Below the pieces are notes generated by a model. That model made no database searches. It worked only from the letters and a program-made list of their open reading frames with translations, and was not told the origin of the DNA. This document shows, piece by piece, positions 1 through 5,801 of a stretch of 16,092 nt of DNA (within the stretch, counting starts at the first letter, position 1; the number at the start of each line of letters is the position of its first letter). Origin of the DNA: JBEIFW01 sp044370695. GTDB taxonomy: Bacteria; Actinomycetota; Acidimicrobiia; Acidimicrobiales; Ilumatobacteraceae. A program made the position numbers and the translations under genes. The stretch is from positions 1 to 16,092 of the forward strand of contig JBILVB010000089.1 of the NCBI GenBank assembly GCA_044370695.1, read 5' to 3'.

Positions 1-2
1 CT

Positions 3-200
3 CAGGTGTTCGAGGTCGAGCACGCGCACCTCGTCGACCTCGTGAACGCCCATCACGACGCCCTCGACGGCCCCGGTTCTTTAGAGGCGATCCCACCCAT
101 GACCCCCGTGCCAGGCTCCTCGTCGTCGCTACGGAACCGGCTTACGAACCACGCACCGTGGTCGACGTTATGCGTAGGTATGCATATCGAGGATCGATGA
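3..200 (+). CDS. 3' end of an unidentified upstream gene (partial)
   Basis: The frame beginning at base 3 is open from the window edge to a TGA at 198-200. Its first 25 codons have the G/C-rich third positions typical of this genome and read like protein (VFEVEHAHLVDLVNAHHDAL). After about base 78 the third-position bias is lost, and the last part overlaps ATGCATA-type repeats that look regulatory. The true gene may therefore end or be damaged earlier than 200. I do not recognise the product. By position it belongs to the mobile element, just upstream of the capsid operon, where phage-type elements often carry packaging or head-maturation genes; that is context only. Confidence 0.35.
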   Translation, partial: QVFEVEHAHLVDLVNAHHDALDGPGSLEAIPPMTPVPGSSSSLRNRLTNHAPWSTLCVGMHIEDR

Positions 201-206
201 TGCATA
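169..206. promoter_or_regulatory. helically spaced ATGCATA-type repeats (possible operator)
   Basis: Three copies of an 8-bp word lie in one line: TATGCGTA at 169, TATGCATA at 179 and GATGCATA at 199. Their starts are 10 and 20 bases apart, that is, one and two helical turns. TATGCATA is itself palindromic. Related words recur at 363-392, upstream of the HTH gene. The spacing suits cooperative protein binding on one face of the DNA. The HTH protein at 429-818 is the obvious candidate, but this is inference. Confidence 0.4.
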
Positions 207-238
207 AACCGGGTGCCGGATTCGGTTCCGGTGGTCCG

Positions 239-267
239 AAAAAACCCCAGCTCAAAGGCTGTTTTTT
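239..267. terminator. bidirectional intrinsic terminator-like hairpin
   Basis: An A-run followed by AGC (239-251) pairs with GCT followed by a T-run (258-267). This gives AAAAAAC-AGC against GCT-GTTTTTT, with a CCC bulge and a short loop. The T-run on the plus strand fits termination of the upstream transcript, and the A-run would serve the same purpose on the minus strand. It separates the upstream partial gene from the capsid operon. This AT-rich patch is unusual in the window. The rest of the 201-428 gap shows no convincing gene. Confidence 0.55.
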
Positions 268-361
268 CAGTCCACTCAGCCGGTGGAGGACCGACCCCTT
301 CCCGCCTCTCTCCCTAAACAGCACGTCAGAGCATGTTTCTACGTCGGGTCCGGAAACGGCC

Positions 362-392
362 GTATGCACGACACTTCGCATACTCATGCGTG
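362..392. promoter_or_regulatory. operator-like inverted repeat upstream of the HTH-capsid operon
   Basis: GTATGC (362-367) and GCATAC (378-383) form a perfect 6-bp inverted repeat with a 10-nt spacer. CATGCGTG follows at 385-392. These are variants of the words at 169-206. The site lies 37-67 bases before the GTG at 429, where a promoter or operator for the operon would be expected. Autoregulation by the HTH protein is plausible but not shown. Confidence 0.4.
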
Positions 393-428
393 GCGGTTCG
401 GCCGAGCTCGTCGAGGTGACCACGTAGC

Positions 429-818
429 GTGATCGTCGAGGGGGTGTTGGTCGATCCCGACGTGGCGCAGCGTCTCGCGCCGGTGCTGCGACGCATGATC
501 GCAGAGTGGCGCCGGTCGGGTGGCCGGGTGCCGGTCGAGGTGCTGGCCCTGGTCGCCGACCTCGACGCGCTGGCGCGTGCGTCCGCTGCGGGACACGACG
601 AGTTGGTGGTGTCGTCGCAGGTGGTCGGCCGGATCGGTCCGCACCGGGACACCGAGCGCGTCACGCCGGACCCCTCGGCCGCCACGCTGGTCCCGGTGGC
701 CGAGGTGGCCGCCCGCCGAGGGGTCGACCCTCGCACCGTGCGCCGGTGGATCGTGACCGGCCGGGTGGCAGGTCGTCTGATCGGTGGCCGATGGCTCGTC
801 GAGGAGAGAACACGATGA
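429..818 (+). CDS. excisionase/MerR-like helix-turn-helix protein of the mobile element
   Basis: This is a 129-residue protein. Residues 88-126 form a helix-turn-helix domain of the excisionase/MerR-like HTH_17 type, with the core VAEVAARRGVDPRTVRRWI and a following basic wing (GRLIGGRWLVEE). The N-terminal 60 residues are helical and unrecognised. The GTG start at 429 is chosen because GAGG at 413-416 lies upstream at acceptable spacing and the in-frame TAG at 425-427 blocks extension. The gene's TGA (816-818) overlaps the next ATG (815-817), so it is translationally coupled to the small protein and then to the capsid gene. Likely roles are a transcriptional regulator of the operon or a directionality factor. 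Phage-type capsid operons are often preceded by such proteins, but its target is unknown. The repeats at 169-206 and 362-392 are candidate binding sites. Confidence 0.75.
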   Translation: MIVEGVLVDPDVAQRLAPVLRRMIAEWRRSGGRVPVEVLALVADLDALARASAAGHDELVVSSQVVGRIGPHRDTERVTPDPSAATLVPVAEVAARRGVDPRTVRRWIVTGRVAGRLIGGRWLVEERTR

Positions 819-1015
819 CCGACGGATGGGAACGCCGGATCGAGACCCGAGGTGCTGACCGGGTGTTCGTCGCCCGGAACCGGATCACCGGCCGCGAGGT
901 GCGGCACCGCATCGGCGGGTTGGAACTTCGCACGGTGTCCGGTGCGATCCCGACCCCTGCCGCGGAATCGGCTGCGCTGGCCCGGGCCCGTCGGGTGATC
1001 GAGGGCGACCTGTGA
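815..1015 (+). CDS. small conserved-looking protein between HTH and capsid genes
   Basis: This is a 66-residue protein with no recognised domain. It begins at ATG 815, which overlaps the preceding stop as ATGA, with a purine-rich GAGGAGAG ribosome site at 800-807. It ends in TGA 1013-1015, which overlaps the GTG of the capsid gene (GTGA). The N-terminal half has alternating charged and hydrophobic stretches (ETRGADRVFVARNRITGREV) that suggest beta strands; the C-terminal part is Ala-rich and helical. Tight coupling on both sides argues that it is translated and acts in the same process as the capsid protein. It might be a head-assembly helper or a regulator; nothing in the sequence decides between them. 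Confidence 0.65.
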   Translation: MTDGWERRIETRGADRVFVARNRITGREVRHRIGGLELRTVSGAIPTPAAESAALARARRVIEGDL

Positions 1016-2223
1016 CCGGCCGTCCGTTGGCCGATGCAGTCGACGGGGCCCGAACCCGTCTGCTCGCTGCGCTCGAGCGCTCGACGTCGACCGTGGCCAC
1101 CGCGGAAGCGGATCGGGCCGCCGGCGACCTCGCCGAACTGCTCGACCGCCAGGCCGTTGCCGTCCGGGTGACGCGTGAGGCGTCGGTGTACCGACCGGAC
1201 CGTCCCGAGGTGTCGTGGGCCCTCGACCTCGTCGACGCGCACCGCAAAGAACCCGACGCGCTGGAACGGATCGCCCGGCACAACGCCGAGGTGTCATGGG
1301 TCCGACGTGCAGAACGCCGTGACGTCACGTCCGACACCTTGAACGGGTTGATCGCGCCGTGGCACGCCATCGAAGCCGTCCGGGCGACAACCGACTACGA
1401 CCGCACGTTGACCGACCTGTGGTTCGCCGGCGCCCTTCCCCCCACCGGCATGGACGTCGTGGTTCCCCGGTTCTCGACGGCCGCCACGGCCGGGAGCGCA
1501 GCCGAGAACGCCCTACCCGCCGAATCCGACCCTGCGACCACTGCCGGTTCCCTGCCGGTGGTGACGGTGTCCGCGATCGTCGACGTGTCGTCTGCACTGC
1601 GATGGCGTGGCGGCCCGGCCCTCGACGTGCTCGTGGCGACCGAGCTTGCCGGCGCGCTCGACGCCGAGGTCGAACGCCAGGTGATCGCCGGGAGCGGCAC
1701 CAACGAACTGACCGGCGTGTTGAACATGAGCGGCACCACGACCGCCACCTACACCGACGGATCACCGACCCCGGCCGAAACGATGGCAAAGGTCGGTGCG
1801 CTCGCAACCACCATCGCAGCAACCACCCGGCGACGCCCGACGCATTGCGTCGCAGCACCCCGACGGATCGAGTTCGTGTTCGCCCCACAGGCGGCCAGCA
1901 CCGACGGCCCGGCACCGTTCCCGATCGCCGACGCCCGTCCCGATGATCCCCCCACCACCGCAGCACGTGTCGCCGGTCGTGCCTGGTGCTCGTCGGGTGG
2001 CGTGCCGCTCAACCTTGGCGCGTCGACGAACGAAGACCGGGTGATCGTCACCGAACCCTCGGCCGCAGCGTTGTTCCTCGACCGCCCCCAAGTGTTCGTC
2101 ACCGAACGCGACGTACCGACCGGCTACCGGCTCGCCGTGTCCCGATACGCCGTGCTGCTCCCTCGACGCCCGGCCGCCATCGGCATCGTGTCCGGCACCG
2201 GTCTAGCCGGCGTTCTGTCCTGA
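1012..2223 (+). CDS. HK97-fold phage major capsid protein
   Basis: This is a 403-residue protein that looks like an HK97-family (Phage_capsid) major capsid protein. An N-terminal segment of about 105 residues, partly helical, resembles the scaffolding-like delta domain. It is followed by the usual entry into the shell domain (TSDTLNGLIAPWHAIEAVRA, residues 106-125). The strongest signature is at residues 219-238 (EVERQVIAGSGTNELTGVLN), the family's 'E..vl.GdGtg.p.Gil' segment. Late beta-rich segments (GVPLNLG, VIVTEPSAAALFLDRPQVFV) fit the A-domain. The GTG start overlaps the stop of the 66-residue gene, so it is the last gene of the coupled operon 429-2223. The length is normal for the family. 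No protease, portal or terminase is recognisable within the window, so capsid maturation partners must lie to the left or come from a helper phage. Confidence 0.85.
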   Translation: MTGRPLADAVDGARTRLLAALERSTSTVATAEADRAAGDLAELLDRQAVAVRVTREASVYRPDRPEVSWALDLVDAHRKEPDALERIARHNAEVSWVRRAERRDVTSDTLNGLIAPWHAIEAVRATTDYDRTLTDLWFAGALPPTGMDVVVPRFSTAATAGSAAENALPAESDPATTAGSLPVVTVSAIVDVSSALRWRGGPALDVLVATELAGALDAEVERQVIAGSGTNELTGVLNMSGTTTATYTDGSPTPAETMAKVGALATTIAATTRRRPTHCVAAPRRIEFVFAPQAASTDGPAPFPIADARPDDPPTTAARVAGRAWCSSGGVPLNLGASTNEDRVIVTEPSAAALFLDRPQVFVTERDVPTGYRLAVSRYAVLLPRRPAAIGIVSGTGLAGVLS

Positions 2224-2250
2224 CCAACCGGTTATCGTTGCATCGGCAAC

Positions 2251-2263
2251 TACTCTCGTCGTG
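2251..2263 (+). promoter_or_regulatory. -10-like element giving a leaderless wbl start
   Basis: TACTCT at 2251-2256 lies exactly 12 bases before the GTG at 2263, and there is no ribosome site before that GTG. In actinobacteria a TANNNT box at this distance commonly produces leaderless mRNA starting at the start codon. No good -35 is visible. The call rests on spacing and on the missing Shine-Dalgarno sequence. Confidence 0.35.
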
Positions 2264-2546
2264 TGGCATCCCTCGGCGGGCGTGACGACCTCGACCTAGT
2301 GGCCGAACTACTGCGACACCGCCCGGCATGGATGCGTGACGCCCTGTGCCGCGAGTACGGCCCCGACGTCATGATCCGTTCAAGCAGGCCGGCGAGGCGC
2401 GAGCGGTCGAGGTGTGCCGACGCTGCGCCGTGCTCGAGGAATGCCGGGCATGGTCCCTCGGCGACGACGCCCCGGCGCTCGGGATCGTCGGCGGGATGAC
2501 CCCGGCCCAACGCCGAGCGGCCCGACGTGCCGCACCGGCCGCTTAG
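2263..2546 (+). pseudogene. WhiB-like iron-sulfur regulator gene broken by one frameshift
   Basis: The two halves of a Wbl protein lie in different frames. From GTG 2263 the first frame gives about 37 residues ending AWMRDALCREYGPDVM, with the first cluster cysteine at residue 29. The remainder is in another frame through TAG 2544-2546: PFKQAGEARAVEVCRRCAVL, then EEC, giving the CX2CX5C ligands, then GIVGG, the counterpart of the Wbl GIWGG turn, and the basic tail AQRRAARRAA. Joining the frames near 2370-2378 restores a normal Wbl of about 94 residues, so one base is missing there. I see no slippery heptamer for programmed frameshifting. Wbl proteins bind a [4Fe-4S] cluster and act on transcription with the principal sigma factor; phages and plasmids of actinobacteria often carry them. 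Decay or a sequencing indel are the two explanations. Confidence 0.75.
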
Positions 2547-2547
2547 C
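2454..2547 (+). repeat. wbl 3'-end direct repeat, copy 1
   Basis: This 94-bp segment is the last third of the wbl reading frame plus its stop. It recurs at 2998-3091, offset by exactly 544 bases, with four differences (2459, 2492, 2494 and 2543). The two copies flank the small membrane-protein gene at 2579-3004. Confidence 0.95.
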
Positions 2548-2565
2548 TACGCCTGCCCGGGTTGC

Positions 2566-2579
2566 TACGTTCTGCTCCA
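2566..2579 (+). promoter_or_regulatory. -10-like element before the membrane-protein gene
   Basis: TACGTT at 2566-2571 is 13 bases before the ATG at 2579, the same spacing class as the box before wbl. There is no Shine-Dalgarno sequence, so a nearly leaderless transcript is possible. A -35 is not clear. Confidence 0.3.
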
Positions 2580-3004
2580 TGGTGGGGAGTTATCGCGGTC
2601 TGGTCTTGCTCGGTTCGGTGTTAATCCTCGCTTCACTACTCATGCCTTACGAGGTGCTCGTCGTCGGCCCCAGCAGGGACCCGGAGCCGGGGGTGCCGCT
2701 CGCTGGCTGGATTGGTGCCGCCGGCGCTGTCGTGGCGACCGTCCTAGTCTTCTTCAGCCGGTTCCATCTGGTGCGCGTCTTGGGCTCGCTCAGCGTGTGC
2801 GTCGCCCCTGCTCTACTTCAGGACGACATCCTCAAAGTGTTTGGGAAGCGGCCGTATATGTACCGGACCATCGGACCGGGCGTGTGGGTCCTCCTCATAG
2901 GTACGGTGCTCGTCGTCGTCGGATTCGCGTTGCTGCACAACGAGTACAACCGACAGAAACGACGAAGCGCCGGGCCCGCCGCGTGGGCTCCTCCGAGTCC
3001 CTAG
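2579..3004 (+). CDS. small multi-pass membrane protein, cargo of the element
   Basis: This is a 141-residue integral membrane protein with about four hydrophobic segments: residues 7-22 (LVLLGSVLILASLLMP), 41-60 (AGWIGAAGAVVATVLVFF), about 66-84, and about 100-119 (VWVLLIGTVLVVVGFALL). A basic cytoplasmic tail follows (NRQKRRS). No family is recognised. It starts at the ATG at 2579. Third-position GC is visibly lower than in the capsid and rep genes, which suggests a separate origin. It lies between two copies of the wbl 3' end. Its own TAG (3002-3004) lies inside the second copy and exists only because that copy has A at 3003 where copy 1 has C. A role in superinfection exclusion or in altering the host envelope is possible for a prophage-type membrane protein, but that is inference. 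Confidence 0.6.
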   Translation: MVGSYRGLVLLGSVLILASLLMPYEVLVVGPSRDPEPGVPLAGWIGAAGAVVATVLVFFSRFHLVRVLGSLSVCVAPALLQDDILKVFGKRPYMYRTIGPGVWVLLIGTVLVVVGFALLHNEYNRQKRRSAGPAAWAPPSP

Positions 3005-3091
3005 GCGACGACGCCCCGGCGCTCGGGATCGTCGGTGCGATGACCCCGGCCCAACGCCGAGCGGCCCGACGTGCCGCACCGGCCGCGTAGC
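2998..3091 (+). repeat. wbl 3'-end direct repeat, copy 2
   Basis: This is the second copy of the 94-bp wbl tail, with four substitutions. It still encodes LGDDAPALGIVG followed by AMTPAQRRAARRAAPAA and a TAG, but the residue after GIVG is Ala instead of Gly. It has no wbl upstream half, so it is a fragment. It supplies the stop codon of the membrane-protein gene, and TAGCAT at its end (3088-3093) may serve as a -10 for the lipoprotein at 3128. Confidence 0.95.
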
Positions 3092-3127
3092 ATCGGACCG
3101 GAATCGGGTGGGCGAATCGGAGTACGT

Positions 3128-3727
3128 ATGTCACGACATTCTGTTTCAGCGGCGGCGCTAGCGGTCATAACGGCCGCCGTGGCCGGTTGCACGATCTCGA
3201 CGACCTCGACGACCTCGACGACGCCGACCACCTCGAGCGCGCCGACCTCGACGACCGGCGCCACGACGACGACCTCGACGACCGGCGCCACGACGACGAC
3301 GACGACCGCACGCACGACCTCGACGACCGGCGCCACGACGACGACGACGGCCGCACGCACGACTTCGACGACGGCGGCGGATCGGTGGGTAGAGCAGTGC
3401 GGACCGGTGGCCGCTGTGACGGCGGAGCGGGTGCGTGCGGCGGTGGCCGCCGGCGGCGCCGCTGTGACGATCGGAGCGGCCGCCACGGCCGTGGCGACGG
3501 CGCCGGGCGTTGCGCCGTCTGCCGATGCGGCGGTCGGTCGCCTGATCGCTGCGCGCCTTACCGGGCCGGGGATCGACGACGGCGGCGTCGTGGCAGTTTG
3601 GATCGTCCAGCCGTCCGGCGCGCTGGCAAGTCTCAATCCGCTAGCGGCGTCGTTCTCCGCCGCTCCGCGCCTCAACGGGTGGCAAGCCTGGCGCGCAGAT
3701 TGGGAGCGAGTAGCGGCGTGCGTGTAG
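3128..3727 (+). CDS. Thr-rich repeat lipoprotein of the mobile element
   Basis: This is a 199-residue predicted lipoprotein. Residues 1-21 are a signal peptide with a short basic start and an Ala/Val core ending in the lipobox VAGC, so Cys21 would be lipidated and the protein anchored outside the membrane. Residues 22 to about 83 are almost entirely Thr, Ser and Ala, with three repeats of STTGATTTT; such linkers are extended and often O-glycosylated in actinobacteria. The C-terminal domain (about 110 residues, beginning DRWVEQCGPV) is Ala-rich, ends in a Cys, and is not a family I recognise. ATG 3128 has GGAG at 3119-3122, five bases upstream. The neighbours are mobile-element genes. Exposure at the surface would suit a host-envelope or exclusion role, which is unproven. 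Confidence 0.7.
   Translation: MSRHSVSAAALAVITAAVAGCTISTTSTTSTTPTTSSAPTSTTGATTTTSTTGATTTTTTARTTSTTGATTTTTAARTTSTTAADRWVEQCGPVAAVTAERVRAAVAAGGAAVTIGAAATAVATAPGVAPSADAAVGRLIAARLTGPGIDDGGVVAVWIVQPSGALASLNPLAASFSAAPRLNGWQAWRADWERVAACV
3246..3345 (+). repeat. tandem 28-bp repeats coding the Thr-rich linker
   Basis: Three copies of a word beginning CCTCGACGACCGGCGCCACG start at 3246, 3273 and 3318. Each encodes a TSTTGATTTT-type unit. They are separated by GAC/ACG triplet runs of varying length, which suggests slippage has changed the linker length. They stay in the lipoprotein reading frame. Confidence 0.85.
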
Positions 3728-3775
3728 AGCTCGGCGCCGTCTACGTCACCGCCACCATGCCCGACGCCCGACCCG

Positions 3776-4180
3776 ATGACACCGGCCGAACGGCCGGGGT
3801 CGACGCCGAAGGCGCCTGCCACCACCACGACACCCGGGCCCGCCCTGACGGCCCTACAAGGCCGCGTGTGGGCCGTTGTCGCCGACCGTGGCCCGGTGTC
3901 GGTCCCGACGATCGCAGCGGCCCTAGGCGCCCCTGAGCGCCGTGTCCGCGAGGTCTGCGCCGAGCTGGCCGACGCCGGTCTGATCACCCGCACCGGCACC
4001 CGCTGGACCACCTCAACCACTGCGACGGCCGACGGCGGCGCGAGGCGCCCGGCCCGCAGGGACGGGGCGCCGGGAGCCGCCCCCATCACCACCATCACAC
4101 CACCACCCGCACCCGCCCCGACGCCGGCGACCGTCTCGGTAAGAGTTGAAGAGATCGACTTCCGGATCGGGGTCCGGTGA
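3776..4180 (+). CDS. winged-helix DNA-binding protein coupled to Rep
   Basis: This is a 134-residue protein. Residues 26-80 form a winged helix of the MarR/DprA-tail type: RVWAVVADRGPVSVPTIAAA, then LGAPERRVREVCAELADAGL as the recognition helix, then ITRTGTRW as the wing. Both flanks are low-complexity Pro/Thr/Ala tails; the last 15 residues (VSVRVEEIDFRIGVR) are more ordered. ATG 3776 is the only start after the in-frame TAG at 3725-3727, and it has no good ribosome site. The TGA at 4178-4180 overlaps the GTG of rep (4177-4179), so the two are translated together. In integrative elements a small DNA-binding protein before rep usually controls replication or excision. That role is inferred from position. 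Confidence 0.7.
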   Translation: MTPAERPGSTPKAPATTTTPGPALTALQGRVWAVVADRGPVSVPTIAAALGAPERRVREVCAELADAGLITRTGTRWTTSTTATADGGARRPARRDGAPGAAPITTITPPPAPAPTPATVSVRVEEIDFRIGVR

Positions 4181-5277
4181 CCCTGGCCGGAGCGATTCCG
4201 GACGTCGCGTCCCGGTCTGCTGCCCGTGAGCGCGCCCATGCGTTCGTACGCCGGACCTCGCCCCGCTCGGGCGCGAAAGGGTGCATGGTCGAGCCGGTGG
4301 ACCTGGCGGTCACGGTGGCGGTCGACGAAGGCGGCCACGCACACGTCGGCGGATTGAAACGGTGCGCGTCGCCCTGGTCGTGCCCGTTGTGCTCGCCGAG
4401 GATCCGTCAACGCCGCGCCGACGAGGTGAACGCGCTGGTCGGCGCGGTCGAGGCTCGCGGCGGGTCGGCGTGGCTCGTGACCGCGACCATCCCGCACGGG
4501 CCCGACGACCCCTTGAGCGGGCTGCTCGACGGGTTGCAGCGCGCCTGGTCCCGCCTGTGGTCCGGAAGGGCATCGCAGGCGATACGCGCCGCCTACGGCA
4601 TCGTCGGATCGGTTCGGGCGGTTGAGGTCACCTACGGGGTCGAGTCAGGGTGGGGCCCGCATCTACACGCCGTGCTCGTCGCCGACCGACGCCTCGACGA
4701 TGACGAACACGTCGCCTTGTGGCTCGCGCTGCTCGGCCGGTGGGGCGACGCGTGCGTGGCCGCCGGTCTGCGCCGCCCGAACGCGTTCGGGATCGACGTG
4801 CAACGCGTGAACGACCCGCGTGCCGTTGCCGACTACGTCGTCGACGCAGGCGGGTGGTCGATCGGGGCCGAGGTTGCAGCGGGCCCGGTCAAGCTCGGCC
4901 GGTCCCGCTCGAGGTGGTCACCGTTCGCGCTGCTGCTCGCCGCGTCGTGTTGGGGAGACGCGCAGGCGGCCGCCGTCTGGCAGGAGTACGAGCGGGCCAC
5001 CACTTGCCGCCGTGCCATCGTGGTCACCCGCGGGTTGTTCGCCCGCTACGGGCTCGACCAGGCCGCCGAGGACGAAGCGGCACAGGTCGCCGTCGTCGAT
5101 CCGGTGGCCGTCGTCGAGGTCGCACACGCCGACTGGCTTGCCCTCGTCGAGCTACGCCGGGCATGGGTGTGGCTACGCCTGGTCGAGGAATGGCACGCCG
5201 CCGGCCAGCACGGCCCAACCCCCGACGTCGTCGCTGCGCTCGCCGTCGACGTCGGCCCGATGGTCTGGCGCGAGTAG
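4177..5277 (+). CDS. rolling-circle replication initiator (HUH endonuclease, Rep_1-like)
   Basis: This is a 366-residue protein with the layout of plasmid and integrative-element rolling-circle initiators. Cys63, Cys69 and Cys72 (RCASPWSCPLCSPRIRQRR) form the zinc-binding N-terminal motif. VTATIPHG near residue 101 is motif 1. H162-L-H164 in GWGPHLHAVL is the metal-binding HUH motif 2. Tyr220 in VADYVVD is the likely nicking tyrosine; the Lys usually three residues later is Asp here. SRWSPFALLLAA matches the conserved Pro-Phe-Leu-Leu region after the catalytic core. Rep would nick one strand at its origin and start rolling-circle replication of the excised element. I could not place the origin by eye. 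The start overlaps the winged-helix gene by four bases. The layout, rep then integrase next to a tRNA, recalls actinomycete integrative elements such as pSAM2. Confidence 0.8.
   Translation: MTLAGAIPDVASRSAARERAHAFVRRTSPRSGAKGCMVEPVDLAVTVAVDEGGHAHVGGLKRCASPWSCPLCSPRIRQRRADEVNALVGAVEARGGSAWLVTATIPHGPDDPLSGLLDGLQRAWSRLWSGRASQAIRAAYGIVGSVRAVEVTYGVESGWGPHLHAVLVADRRLDDDEHVALWLALLGRWGDACVAAGLRRPNAFGIDVQRVNDPRAVADYVVDAGGWSIGAEVAAGPVKLGRSRSRWSPFALLLAASCWGDAQAAAVWQEYERATTCRRAIVVTRGLFARYGLDQAAEDEAAQVAVVDPVAVVEVAHADWLALVELRRAWVWLRLVEEWHAAGQHGPTPDVVAALAVDVGPMVWRE
5265..5277 (+). repeat. rep 3'-end short direct repeat, copy 1
   Basis: The last 13 bases of rep including its stop (CTGGCGCGAGTAG) recur exactly at 5802-5814, after the next gene. 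Four of the six bases just upstream also agree. The copies flank the lipoprotein gene at 5339-5764. Confidence 0.6.
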
Positions 5278-5338
5278 TAGGGCCGCTTGCACTTGGGTTT
5301 CGTTGCTGTGTGCCAGAGTTCCTGACGGAGGTGGGTTG

Positions 5339-5764
5339 ATGACCAGGTGGGGGACCACGTTCCTGTTGGGATTGGCCGTGATGGTGGCGTCGGGCTGCGG
5401 GTCGAGCGATGATGGCGCCAAGGTAGGAACCGCTACTACGGCGCCAACAGGTAGTGCAGCGGTGTCGACCACCGCACCGACGGGTGCCGACATTCCCACG
5501 TGCTCGTCCTTCTACGGAAAGGCAGCGGACGCCAGTGCGTTCACGCAGCTTTGCCGTATCGACGAGGCCACAGCTCAGTTAGTCGGGAAGCCAATCGGTA
5601 CGCGTCTTCTCGCAACCACCGGTCGTTCGCTCTGTAGAGATGGCCGGGTATTGATTTGGAACGACCTCGGCTGGGGATACGAGGGGCAACCCTTCACCAG
5701 GCACGCCGACGGTGTGCAGCAGGTGGCCCCTGAAACCGAGCGCGAATCTTGTCGGCCGGGGTGA
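5339..5764 (+). CDS. small lipoprotein, cargo of the element
   Basis: This is a 141-residue predicted lipoprotein. The signal peptide MTRWGTTFLLGLAVMVASGC ends in the lipobox VASGC, with Cys20 as the lipid anchor. A Thr/Ala/Pro-rich linker with two TTAPTG units follows, then a globular part of about 85 residues (from DIPTCSSFYG) with four further cysteines that could form two disulfides. ATG 5339 has an excellent GGAGG ribosome site at 5327-5331. No family is recognised. Third-position GC is lower than in rep, pointing to a different origin. Like the membrane protein at 2579-3004 it is exactly 426 bp long, envelope-directed, and followed by a copy of the preceding gene's 3' end. Surface exposure would fit a role toward incoming phage or the envelope, but that is inference. 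Confidence 0.65.
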   Translation: MTRWGTTFLLGLAVMVASGCGSSDDGAKVGTATTAPTGSAAVSTTAPTGADIPTCSSFYGKAADASAFTQLCRIDEATAQLVGKPIGTRLLATTGRSLCRDGRVLIWNDLGWGYEGQPFTRHADGVQQVAPETERESCRPG

Positions 5765-5801
5765 ACCGCAGCGTGCTCACGATTGGCTTGCTCGTGATTG
5801 C

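Noticed and set aside
1..430. Left attachment site of the element
   Set aside because: No copy of the tRNA-Glu 3' sequence is present here, so the left junction must be outside the window.
2365..2380. Programmed -1 frameshift that would make a full Wbl protein
   Set aside because: There is no slippery heptamer or clear downstream structure; a missing base explains the break more simply.
2527..3090. A fused frame joining the region opposite the membrane-protein gene to the second wbl tail
   Set aside because: The upstream part is an out-of-frame reading of the membrane-protein gene with poor codon bias; only the last 31 codons come from wbl.
3246..3370. CRISPR-like short repeats
   Set aside because: The repeats are tandem with no unique spacers, stay in one reading frame, and encode a Thr-rich linker.
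3001..4497. A 498-codon minus-strand frame rich in Val-Val and Glu-Val runs
   Set aside because: It is the antisense image of the Thr-rich repeats and the winged-helix and rep genes, with no recognisable domain.
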